Part shown: piece by piece, positions 1 through 5,972 of the stretch
Layout of the letters: every line of letters begins with the position of its first letter
Position numbering within the stretch: the stretch's first letter is position 1
DNA from: JAAYBQ01 sp035403465
Lineage (GTDB): Bacteria; Spirochaetota; UBA4802; UBA5550
Reading direction: 5' to 3'
NCBI GenBank assembly: GCA_035403465.1
Contig: DAONFG010000079.1
Location: 1 to 8,075, forward strand
Length of the DNA: 8,075 nucleotides
Notes under the pieces: model-generated
Databases searched by the model: none
Seen by the model: only the letters and a program-made list of their open reading frames with translations
What the model was told of the DNA's origin: nothing
Program-made: the position numbers and the translations under genes

Positions 1-716
1 AGGATATACTTGGCACAATGCCCTCTGCATTCATCAAATCCTACAGGATTATTTTACCCGATCTTCCCGGAAGCGGTGAAACCGGTTATGTTGAGGGTGC
101 GGATTATACAATAACAGGAGCTGCTGAATCTCTCGAAGAATTCGTCCGGAGCATGAACATTGAATCGTTTCACCTTGTGGGGCTTTCATCAAGCGGCGCA
201 ATCGCTGCATACTATGCGTCACGGTACCCGTCAAGGGTAAAGACTCTTTCTGTCATGGGCCCTTTCGGAATACAGTCAAAGGTCAGGAGTGATTTCCAGA
301 AGGTGTATGACAAAGGTGAGAACCCGCTGGCAGTCAGGACCCCGGAGGAATTTGACCTGAAAATGTCATACATAGCGTATAAACCTGTTGTGATTCCTTC
401 GCATATCAAGGCATATATTGCAAAGGAGTCTGCAAAAACGTATGATTTCTACATCAACGTGTTCAAAAGAGAGATTGATGAGGAGGGGTGGGATATGCTC
501 AGGAAACACCTGAAGAATATTAAATCCCCGACGCTCGTAATATTCGGTGATAAGGACAGGTTTGTTGATGTATCATGTATAGATGTTTTTAAAAAGGAGA
601 TTAAAAACGTGAAGGCTTATGTAATGAAGGACTCAGGCCATGTAACTTATATGGATCAACCTGATGAGACAAACAGGGTTATCATGGATTTTATAAAGGC
701 AAATACAGGCAGGTGA
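1..716 (+). CDS. alpha/beta hydrolase, 5'-truncated by the window edge
   Basis: This is the C-terminal part of an alpha/beta-hydrolase fold enzyme, probably a cytoplasmic esterase, lipase or C-C hydrolase; the substrate cannot be told. The frame is open from base 3, and the ATG at 18 is probably internal, because the strand that carries the oxyanion-hole HG motif in this family is missing upstream. Numbering from that ATG, the residues YRIILPDLPGSGET (9-22) are the usual strand before helix A. The nucleophile elbow is LVGLSSSG with Ser57, so the common GxSxG reads GLSSS. Asp180 in GDKD is the likely catalytic acid and His208 in SGH the catalytic histidine. The region of about residues 85-160 is the lid or cap. 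No obvious strong terminator follows, and the next gene lies 400 bp away, so it is probably not part of the downstream metal operon. The fold is secure and the reaction unknown. Confidence 0.88.
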   Translation, partial: DILGTMPSAFIKSYRIILPDLPGSGETGYVEGADYTITGAAESLEEFVRSMNIESFHLVGLSSSGAIAAYYASRYPSRVKTLSVMGPFGIQSKVRSDFQKVYDKGENPLAVRTPEEFDLKMSYIAYKPVVIPSHIKAYIAKESAKTYDFYINVFKREIDEEGWDMLRKHLKNIKSPTLVIFGDKDRFVDVSCIDVFKKEIKNVKAYVMKDSGHVTYMDQPDETNRVIMDFIKANTGR

Positions 717-830
717 ATTAACACATTCAGTGGATTCCTCATAGGCCTTATACAGGAATACCCGCGATATACAGCGAGGACTATAAATACAGGGAGGGAA
801 AAGGATTTATTAAAAAAAAAGAAACATGAT

Positions 831-855
831 GCCCGGGAAGATTCAGACTTCCGGC
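831..855. terminator. imperfect GC-rich hairpin, weak terminator candidate
   Basis: GGAAG (836-840) pairs perfectly with CTTCC (848-852) around a 7-base loop. The stem can be lengthened by CC/GG and one more pair if single G and C bulges are allowed. On the plus strand only a mixed, T-rich stretch follows (from 858), not a clean U tract. On the minus strand it is followed after about ten bases by a run of Ts (complement of the A run at 812-820), but no minus-strand gene enters from the right. It may weakly terminate the hydrolase transcript. Confidence 0.3.
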
Positions 856-921
856 ACCCTGTCTCTTGTTGTTCATGTATGTTCCTCTATAATTATCCCG
901 GCAGTTTTATTAAAATAATAC

Positions 922-949
922 TTGACATCTTATGTGTGTTAAATTTAAC
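922..949 (+). promoter_or_regulatory. putative promoter of the receptor/metal operon
   Basis: A perfect sigma-70 -35 hexamer TTGACA lies at 922-927. Sixteen bases downstream, TTTAAC at 944-949 matches the -10 consensus at four of six positions. The surroundings are AT-rich. Transcription would then start around 955-957 and leave a leader of at least 160 bases before the receptor ATG at 1120, carrying the repeats and the scaffold gap. The -10 is weak, which would fit a regulated promoter. A different promoter inside the repeat array is possible. Confidence 0.4.
938..949. promoter_or_regulatory. 12-bp perfect palindrome GTTAAATTTAAC, operator candidate
   Basis: GTTAAATTTAAC is its own reverse complement and sits over the proposed -10 element, the usual place for a repressor site. 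Its GTTA...TAAC(C) arms resemble operators of DtxR/IdeR/MntR-type metal repressors, which would suit a metal-uptake operon. AT-rich DNA makes short palindromes fairly common, so this is a suggestion only. Confidence 0.3.
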
Positions 950-961
950 CAAGTAATAAAT

Positions 962-1055
962 TAATATGCTTTTAAATGCATAAATGCCCAAAAAAGCATA
1001 AATGTCTAAAATAGCATAATCGCTAAAAACAGCACGTTATGCATAAAGCATATTA
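962..1055. repeat. inverted repeat bracketing the 18-bp tandem array
   Basis: The left arm (962-982) reads TAATATGCTTT, three extra bases, then ATGCATA. The right arm (1038-1055) is the exact reverse complement apart from those three bases. The right arm itself holds the small dyad TATGC-N5-GCATA (1038-1052). The arms enclose the tandem units, so the whole block of about 94 bases could be a composite operator or a long stem in the leader RNA. Confidence 0.5.
978..1031 (+). repeat. three 18-bp direct tandem repeats beginning GCATAA
   Basis: Units lie at 978-995, 996-1013 and 1014-1031. Units 1 and 2 share GCATAAATG, then a short pyrimidine stretch, then an A-rich tail. Unit 3 keeps GCATAA and the A-rich tail but diverges in the middle. 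A fourth unit begins with GCA at 1032 and then breaks down. Eighteen bases is close to two helical turns (about 1.7), so successive units are not exactly in phase. They look like repeated protein-binding sites or a leader RNA element rather than coding sequence. The array lies between the likely promoter and the receptor gene. Confidence 0.6.
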
Positions 1056-1089
1056 ACCGGTTCGATTAAAAAATAAAAATCAGGGTTTG

Positions 1090-1099
1090 NNNNNNNNNN
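1090..1099. other. assembly gap (ten Ns)
   Basis: Ten consecutive Ns interrupt the receptor leader 20 bases before its start codon. A round number of Ns is usual for a scaffold join of unknown true length, so distances across 1090-1099 should not be trusted. The Ns also create an artificial upstream extension of the receptor reading frame, starting at a TTG at 1087. Confidence 0.95.
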
Positions 1100-1119
1100 A
1101 AACACAAACGGAGATTGTC

Positions 1120-3570
1120 ATGAAAAAGTTTTTGGGACTAGTGTTTACCACTGCTTTTTTACTCACTGGGACTGTTCTTTATTCACAGGAAACTGTAACT
1201 GATAAAAAAGTCATTGAGAAGGATACCAGTGAGCAGGATGTTGTAACTGATGAAAAAGCAGTAGTGAAGGATATTAAAGGATCAGATGTTAAGAAGAAAA
1301 CCAGGTCCTTTGAAAACGGCGGAATTGTAGTAAAGGGGGACGAAGAGGCAACGATAGATAAGGCGACCATGCAGAAGGTTGTTACAGAAAAGGATATAGA
1401 GGCGCATAATGACAAGGGACTTAATGATACGCTTGATACTGTTCCCGGTTTCCAGATATACCAGCACGGGAAGGGGCATGTGCGCTTCAGGATGCGCGGA
1501 TTTGAAATGCCCTACGTGGCGATACTTGTTGACGGTATTCCTCTTGCAGATGTTTACGAGGCCAATCTTGATATTTCGAAAATTCCTGTACTGAATGCCG
1601 CAGAGATTATTATTAACCGGGGTACATGTTCAGCTCTGTATGGAACAACAGGAACTATAGGTTCAATAAACGTTGTTTCAAAAAAGCCGTTAGGTTTGTA
1701 TGCAAAAAGCAGCATTGAACTTGGTCTGAATGGTGACTATACAATAAACATGGCGCAGGGAGATGCAGCAGAAAATTTTTATTACTGGGTAACTGCATAC
1801 ATAGAAAAAGAAGAACCGTTTGATGTATCCGCTAAATTAACAAAATCAGAACGCCTGAAATGGTATGACAGGTTTTTCCCGGATTTCGGATATACAAATA
1901 CAACAACCCCGCTTGCTGATAGTTTGTATCTTACTGATACAGGTGAATGGCCTCACCAGGAATCATTCAAGTATAATATTGCCGGCAAAGCGGGTTACCA
2001 GGTCTTTGACAACCTGGAAGCAGGAATAAATGCAAGCTATACTGAAAGTGAAGCCCTGCGGTACAGTAATGACATCAGCACGACTAATATAGCAACACAC
2101 ACCGGAAGCACCGGTGCATTTCTATGGTCATTTCCAACAAATAAATATGGTCTAAGCGCGGGAGCATTCAATTGGAGAGATACGTACACTGTGAACCTGT
2201 CTCCCTATGTTTCATTTGATAATGGAGATCTGAAAGTCAGGGCAAATGTATTTTATATTTATAACTATGAATTTCTTGATGGATATGCAGATGCTGATGA
2301 GACTACGGCCATCAGGGGCTGGGGTGGTGCACATTCAAACTGGGATAACACCTCTGCCGGTTTTAATATATTCCCGTCATACAAACTTAATAAACTTAAT
2401 AATATAAGCACTTCAATACTATTCAGATGGGACAGGCATGAGGAAAAAGTAGAGGCTGATCCGCAGTTCGCATCAAACACTTCTAACAGCAACTGGCCAT
2501 ACTGGGCTGCATATCATGCTGCCGGAGATGATTATGACTTCCTTACTGTAAAGGACATGACTGCTGAACAACTGACCTTTGGTATTGAGGATGATATAGA
2601 TTTTGGTCAGTATAACATCCCGGTAAATGTCAGCATAGGTATTTCATATGATGCGCAGAATTTTGATACATATAAAAAAAGAAACAGGTCAGGTTCAGAT
2701 TATACCAATTATTCGTATTCACCTCTTGATGATCAATATATAGTAAAAGATGATTCAACTTTATGGGGAACAAGGGATTCATTTAATCCTGTAATAGGTG
2801 TTGTATACGAACCTGTTAAAGACTTCCTGCTGCTGCGTACTTCATTTTCCAAAAAATCAAAACTCCCTACAATGACACAGTACGCCAGCGTCTCAGGCTC
2901 TTCAATGGATACAGGATTAAAGACGGAAAAATCATACAATACTAACGCGGGATTTGAATTTTTCTTCCTGGATAAGGCGGTCAGTTTCAGAACGGATTAT
3001 TTTTTTACAAGGTTTGATGACAGACTTGCAACTATTTATGACAGCACTACGTTCGTTAAAACATACACAAATATAAAGGGTGAAAATCACCAGGGCGTTG
3101 AGGCTGTCATTGCAGCAGCTTTTGATGACGTTCTTGGCATAATGTCGGTTGATACTGAGTGTTCATATACATACCTTCATGTGCGCAACCTTGATACTGG
3201 CAGCCAGGAATCCGATGTTTATAAGGGTAAGAAATTAACTGATATCCCCGAGCACCAGGTAAATATAGATTTTCGATTTAAATTTATTACAAATACCTCG
3301 TTAAACATCTTCGGAAGTTACACTGCAAACGCAATTAAGTATGCGATGGCAAGCGTACCGGCGGCAAGTTCAGATCCTTATTCAACCAGCTATTACAAGG
3401 AGGTCTCACTTCATGACCCCCTGATGATAAATATTAAAATATCGCAGACATTCATGGAAAGGTATGAAGTGTTCGCGGTGTGCAAAAATGTTATGGATGA
3501 TTATGCAGCTGATCCGTTCAATCCAGGCCCGGGAAGGCAGTTCAGCTTCGGTTTAAAAGCTGAACTATAG
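1120..3570 (+). CDS. TonB-dependent outer-membrane receptor (metal complex or metallophore)
   Basis: This 816-residue protein is a gated beta-barrel that would move a scarce ligand across the outer membrane using TonB energy. The start at 1120 has a GGAG six bases upstream (1110-1113) and gives a clear Sec signal peptide (MKKFLGLVFTTAFLLTG, cleavage near residues 22-23). Residues 24-65 form a charged, Lys/Asp/Glu-rich linker with an imperfect 16-residue duplication (VTDKKVIEKD at 26-35, VTDEKAVVKD at 42-51). GIVVKG (68-73) may be the Ton box. The plug spans about 80-190, with LNDTLDTVPGFQI, MRGFEMPYVAILVDGIPLAD and CSALYGTTGTIGSINVVSKKP. The rest is barrel, with typical segments such as YTNIKGENHQGVEAV, and ends GRQFSFGLKAEL; the final residue is Leu rather than the usual aromatic. 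It leads the metal operon. The family is certain; the ligand is inferred only from the neighbours. Confidence 0.93.
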   Translation: MKKFLGLVFTTAFLLTGTVLYSQETVTDKKVIEKDTSEQDVVTDEKAVVKDIKGSDVKKKTRSFENGGIVVKGDEEATIDKATMQKVVTEKDIEAHNDKGLNDTLDTVPGFQIYQHGKGHVRFRMRGFEMPYVAILVDGIPLADVYEANLDISKIPVLNAAEIIINRGTCSALYGTTGTIGSINVVSKKPLGLYAKSSIELGLNGDYTINMAQGDAAENFYYWVTAYIEKEEPFDVSAKLTKSERLKWYDRFFPDFGYTNTTTPLADSLYLTDTGEWPHQESFKYNIAGKAGYQVFDNLEAGINASYTESEALRYSNDISTTNIATHTGSTGAFLWSFPTNKYGLSAGAFNWRDTYTVNLSPYVSFDNGDLKVRANVFYIYNYEFLDGYADADETTAIRGWGGAHSNWDNTSAGFNIFPSYKLNKLNNISTSILFRWDRHEEKVEADPQFASNTSNSNWPYWAAYHAAGDDYDFLTVKDMTAEQLTFGIEDDIDFGQYNIPVNVSIGISYDAQNFDTYKKRNRSGSDYTNYSYSPLDDQYIVKDDSTLWGTRDSFNPVIGVVYEPVKDFLLLRTSFSKKSKLPTMTQYASVSGSSMDTGLKTEKSYNTNAGFEFFFLDKAVSFRTDYFFTRFDDRLATIYDSTTFVKTYTNIKGENHQGVEAVIAAAFDDVLGIMSVDTECSYTYLHVRNLDTGSQESDVYKGKKLTDIPEHQVNIDFRFKFITNTSLNIFGSYTANAIKYAMASVPAASSDPYSTSYYKEVSLHDPLMINIKISQTFMERYEVFAVCKNVMDDYAADPFNPGPGRQFSFGLKAEL

Positions 3571-3583
3571 GAGCTGTACTCCT
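3569..3583 (+). other. small hairpin at the receptor stop codon
   Basis: AGGAG (3569-3573) and CTCCT (3579-3583) form a perfect 5-bp stem with a 5-base loop, starting within the TAG stop. A TTTT run comes 18 bases later, too far for a standard intrinsic terminator. It could slow transcript decay or partly attenuate expression of the cytoplasmic genes relative to the receptor. Confidence 0.25.
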
Positions 3584-3609
3584 GATTGATACTGAAAGAG
3601 TTTTATCAT

Positions 3610-3644
3610 ATTCGCATCGCCGGATATTCTTCTGCAATGCGAAT
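3610..3644 (+). other. intercistronic stem-loop between receptor and DUF364 genes
   Basis: ATTCGCAT (3610-3617) and ATGCGAAT (3637-3644) are perfect 8-bp inverted copies separated by 19 bases. No U tract follows, so it is not a standard terminator. In a 123-bp spacer between a highly expressed receptor and cytosolic genes, such a stem could be an mRNA-processing or stability element, or a protein-binding dyad for a second promoter. Confidence 0.35.
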
Positions 3645-3693
3645 GCCTGTTTAAAGCATGAATATTATAGAATAATACCTCCGGAGAGAAAAA

Positions 3694-4455
3694 ATGGAAA
3701 TTCTTAAAAGCATAATGAACAGTATCAAAGAGGATTCGCCTGTATATGAGGTAAGAAGAGGTATCGCCTGGACTGCTGTTGTGAGCAGGCAGTGCGGCCT
3801 GGCCTCTGCAGTTGCGCATGGCGGGTGCAGCCACGGCGCAGGCGGGGGAATGGAGGGTTCTTTCACCAGGATGACAGCCCTGGAGCTTGCCTTGTTCTGC
3901 CTTGAAAAAGATCTTGCTAAAGCCTCACTGGGACTCGCTGCGGTCAATTCACTTCTCAATGCGGATCATGATAAACACCAGGGTATGGATGGATTGAATA
4001 TTATTAAAGAAATGGCAGGCGGGAAGAATATATCAGTTATCGGGCACTTCCCCTACCTTGACGAACTGGCACAAAACGCAAAGAATCTCTGGATCATAGA
4101 GAAACAGCCGGGTCCGGGTGACCACCCTGAAGAGAAAGGGAAAGAGCTGATTCCTAAATCGGACATTGTCGTAATTACCAGCACTACTCTCATAAACAAA
4201 ACGCTGCCGGGAATACTGAAGCTCTGCAAAAAAGGGAGCGTGAAAATGCTGCTGGGGCCAAGTACACCCCTTTGCCCTGTACTTTTTGACTACGGTATAG
4301 ACATACTATCAGGGAGCATTGTAACTGAAAATGATGTGGTCTTGCGGTCGGTAAGCGAGGGTGCCAGTTTTATGCAGCTTAAGAAGAATGGCGGCGTACG
4401 TTTTGTGAATATGATAAACGACTATGATGATATCATCCGGAGACTTGAATTATAA
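3694..4455 (+). CDS. DUF4213/DUF364 putative heavy-metal-chelation protein
   Basis: This 253-residue cytoplasmic protein matches by pattern the two-domain family DUF4213 (N-terminal, enolase-N-like) plus DUF364 (C-terminal, Rossmann-like). In a solved member the two domains form a cleft suggested to chelate heavy metals; the reaction is unknown. Visible landmarks are RRGIAWTAVV (21-30), LGLAAVNSLLNA (79-90), ISVIGHFPYLDEL (113-125), IIEKQPGPGDHP (134-145), SDIVVITSTTLINKTL (156-171), LLGPSTPLCP (186-195) and FDYGIDILSGSIV (198-210). The length is normal. Residues 42-52 form a Gly-rich loop with His42, Cys45 and His47 that could bind metal; the DNA under it is clearly GC-richer than the rest. 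GGAG at 3683-3686 lies 7 bases before the ATG. It follows the receptor by 123 bp and precedes the FmdE-like gene by 45 bp, which ties it to metal import. Confidence 0.87.
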   Translation: MEILKSIMNSIKEDSPVYEVRRGIAWTAVVSRQCGLASAVAHGGCSHGAGGGMEGSFTRMTALELALFCLEKDLAKASLGLAAVNSLLNADHDKHQGMDGLNIIKEMAGGKNISVIGHFPYLDELAQNAKNLWIIEKQPGPGDHPEEKGKELIPKSDIVVITSTTLINKTLPGILKLCKKGSVKMLLGPSTPLCPVLFDYGIDILSGSIVTENDVVLRSVSEGASFMQLKKNGGVRFVNMINDYDDIIRRLEL

Positions 4456-4488
4456 GAAGGAATGATTCCTCTCGCTCAAATTACAAAC

Positions 4489-4493
4489 AGGAG
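4489..4493 (+). promoter_or_regulatory. ribosome binding site that fixes the FmdE-like start at 4501
   Basis: AGGAG sits 7 bases before ATG 4501, an ideal spacing. The competing ATG at 4462 has a purine-rich AAGAAGGA that ends immediately next to the start codon, too close to work well. It would also add 13 residues that do not resemble the family. Confidence 0.75.
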
Positions 4494-4500
4494 TTATAAT

Positions 4501-5097
4501 ATGTCTAACGATAAAAATGACAAGCTTGAATTCAATAAATGCCTGGAAATGGCAAAAGATTTTCACGGCGATGCTTGCGGCGGAATTCAGATGGGAACAC
4601 GAATGGCAATAAGCGGCATGAAAGCCATTGGAATTACCGATCCCCACGGCGAAGACAGGAAGGACCTCATGGTATTCGTGGAGATTGACCGCTGTCCCAC
4701 GGATGCAATTATTGCTGTAACAGGCTGCCACCCGGGAAAGCGCACCATGAAGATACTGGATCACGGTAAAATGGCTGCAACTTTTATTAACCTGAAAACA
4801 AATAAAGCGGTCAGGGTCAGTTCAAATAACAGGCAGGGTGACACAATAAAAAACCGCGAGATGATTGAAAGTGAGCCCATGAAAGATGATTTTGCAGCTC
4901 TTGCAGATAATGAACTTTTTACTGTAACAGAGGTAAAGGTTCATTTGAACCCGGAGGATCTGCCCGGCAGACCGGTCAGGTCTATCCCGTGCGCTTCATG
5001 CGGTGAACGTGTACTGGACATGAAAGATGTTGAGGTAGACGGAAAGTTTTACTGCAGGCCATGTGCTGAAAAGAAAAGTTATTATACCATAATATAA
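4501..5097 (+). CDS. FmdE-family protein with C-terminal zinc ribbon
   Basis: This 198-residue protein resembles the FmdE family, named after a protein encoded in the molybdenum formylmethanofuran dehydrogenase operon of methanogens; the family also occurs in many anaerobes that lack that enzyme and its biochemistry is unsettled. The FmdE domain covers about residues 14-150, with FHGDACGGIQMGTRMA (21-36), VEIDRCPTDAI (60-70) and TGCHPGKRTMKILDHGKMAATF (two parts, 74-95). Likely metal ligands are His22, Cys26, Cys65 and Cys76. The usual motif is close to FHGHxCPG, so Asp24 and Gly27 depart from it. The tail has a zinc ribbon: Cys164-x2-Cys167 and Cys185-x2-Cys188. No formylmethanofuran dehydrogenase subunits are present here. 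Placed between the DUF364 gene and a methyltransferase in an importer operon, it probably handles or senses the imported metal, which is inference. Confidence 0.88.
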   Translation: MSNDKNDKLEFNKCLEMAKDFHGDACGGIQMGTRMAISGMKAIGITDPHGEDRKDLMVFVEIDRCPTDAIIAVTGCHPGKRTMKILDHGKMAATFINLKTNKAVRVSSNNRQGDTIKNREMIESEPMKDDFAALADNELFTVTEVKVHLNPEDLPGRPVRSIPCASCGERVLDMKDVEVDGKFYCRPCAEKKSYYTII

Positions 5098-5112
5098 CAG
5101 GACGTTAAAGCC

Positions 5113-5952
5113 ATGAGTAGAAATGTAAAACATTCCATAGCGGATATGTCTCAAATAGACTGGAATGAAATTATCAATAACAAAAAAGCCTCAAAACCTG
5201 AACCCGTGAGAAGCGGTCCGGAGTTCTGGAACAGGCGTGCGCCGTCATTTGCTGAACATGCAGGTAAAACATTCTATCCCGATTCATTTATAAATATCAT
5301 GAACCCTGAACCTTCGTGGACTGTCCTGGACATGGGTTGCGGCGGCGGAACACTTGCAATACCTCTCAGCGGTAAAGTTAAGCATATAACTGCAGTGGAT
5401 TTTTCCGAAAAGATGATCGAAATTCTCTGCGTTGAAGCATCCAGGTGCGGAATAAAAAATATTGAAACAATAAAGGCAAGCTGGACGGATAACTGGGCTG
5501 AATGCGGTATTGGTAAATTCGATGTGGCAATAGCATCACGTTCCCTTGCGGTGGATGATGTAAAGTCCGCCCTGGATAAACTGAATAAGGCGGCGCGCAA
5601 ACGCGTGATAATCTCTACTGTTGTTGGAGACGGTCCCTTTGACCGGAGGATGTTTGAAGCTGTCGGGCGTGAACGCACTGAGAGTATCGATTATATCTAC
5701 TTCTATAACCTTTTATACCAGATGGGTATCCATGCAAACATCACCTTCATCAACGTGGATGATTCTAAAACATTTGAAAGTCACGCAGAGGCATGCGAGT
5801 CTATGAGATGGATGTTCCAGGATATGACCCGTGGTGAAGATGTGCTCCTGAAAAAATATTTGGCTGTCCACCTGGTTAAAGAGAATGGACGGCTTCACCT
5901 TGATTATAAAAAAACATCAAGATGGGCTGTGATCTGGTGGGATAAAGAATAA
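5113..5952 (+). CDS. class I SAM-dependent methyltransferase
   Basis: This 279-residue cytoplasmic protein has the Rossmann-like SAM-binding domain at about residues 68-175. Motif I is VLDMGCGGGTLAIPL (71-85) and the ribose-binding acid is Asp96 in ITAVDFS; VAIASRSLAVDD (138-149) corresponds to the motif IV region. The N-terminal EFWNRRAPSFAEHA (37-50) and the C-terminal SMRWMFQDMT and RWAVIWW segments look like a distinct conserved subfamily that I associate with metal-ABC-importer neighbourhoods in anaerobes, and for which I know no established substrate. CAGGA at 5098-5102 lies 10 bases before the ATG. The gene starts 15 bp after the FmdE-like gene and its stop overlaps a possible ATG of the next frame. 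It may modify an imported ligand or help to make one; neither is shown by the sequence. Confidence 0.88.
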   Translation: MSRNVKHSIADMSQIDWNEIINNKKASKPEPVRSGPEFWNRRAPSFAEHAGKTFYPDSFINIMNPEPSWTVLDMGCGGGTLAIPLSGKVKHITAVDFSEKMIEILCVEASRCGIKNIETIKASWTDNWAECGIGKFDVAIASRSLAVDDVKSALDKLNKAARKRVIISTVVGDGPFDRRMFEAVGRERTESIDYIYFYNLLYQMGIHANITFINVDDSKTFESHAEACESMRWMFQDMTRGEDVLLKKYLAVHLVKENGRLHLDYKKTSRWAVIWWDKE

Positions 5953-5961
5953 TGAACATGC

Positions 5962-5967
5962 AGGGAG
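5962..5967 (+). promoter_or_regulatory. ribosome binding site supporting the ATPase start at 5973
   Basis: AGGGAG lies 5 bases before ATG 5973. The upstream ATGs at 5952 (TAATG overlap with the methyltransferase stop) and 5958 lack an obvious Shine-Dalgarno sequence, and family similarity begins only after residue 5 of the shorter form. Start at 5952 by translational coupling cannot be excluded. Confidence 0.6.
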
Positions 5968-5972
5968 CAGTG

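Larger units (their letters stand above)
717..1089 (+). other. non-coding region upstream of the receptor operon
   Basis: This stretch has no convincing gene. The first half is of mixed composition and holds an imperfect GC-rich hairpin. The second half, from about 900, is very AT-rich and contains a promoter-like TTGACA, a 12-bp palindrome and an array of 18-bp repeats, all listed separately. I saw no B12 box or other riboswitch core that I recognise. The region is continuous with the scaffold gap at 1090, so part of the natural leader may be missing. Confidence 0.7.

Noticed and set aside
717..956. An open frame of about 79 codons continuing in frame after the hydrolase TGA up to a TAA at 954-956, hinting at readthrough or a decayed extension
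   Set aside because: The hydrolase already ends at the normal family C terminus. The extension has a poly-Lys stretch and Cys-rich, non-protein-like residues, no usable start with a ribosome binding site, and crosses the hairpin and promoter region. Chance openness is the simpler explanation.
978..1031. CRISPR array
   Set aside because: The 18-bp units are directly adjacent with no unique spacers, and there are only three of them.
717..1089. A cobalamin, molybdenum-cofactor or other known riboswitch in the receptor leader
   Set aside because: I could not find a B12 box or another conserved core on either strand. The only GC-rich structure is the small imperfect hairpin at 831-855. A covariance-model search would settle it, but the scaffold gap may hide part of any element.
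3651..3959. A minus-strand open frame of 102 codons covering the start of the DUF364 gene
   Set aside because: It is opposite a well-supported gene with a good ribosome binding site, is low in recognisable structure, and owes its openness to the GC-rich stretch at 3780-3850.
4462..4500. The longer FmdE-like start at 4462
   Set aside because: Its Shine-Dalgarno-like AAGAAGGA is immediately next to the ATG, whereas ATG 4501 has AGGAG at 7 bases.
4501..5097. Naming the gene fmdE and assigning it to formylmethanofuran dehydrogenase
   Set aside because: No dehydrogenase subunits or methanogenesis genes are present, the organism has an outer membrane, and the family is broader than that enzyme.
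5274..5678. A minus-strand open frame of 134 codons, and similar ones opposite other genes
   Set aside because: It lies wholly inside the methyltransferase gene, with no ribosome binding site or recognisable protein features; the plus-strand frame carries clear family motifs.
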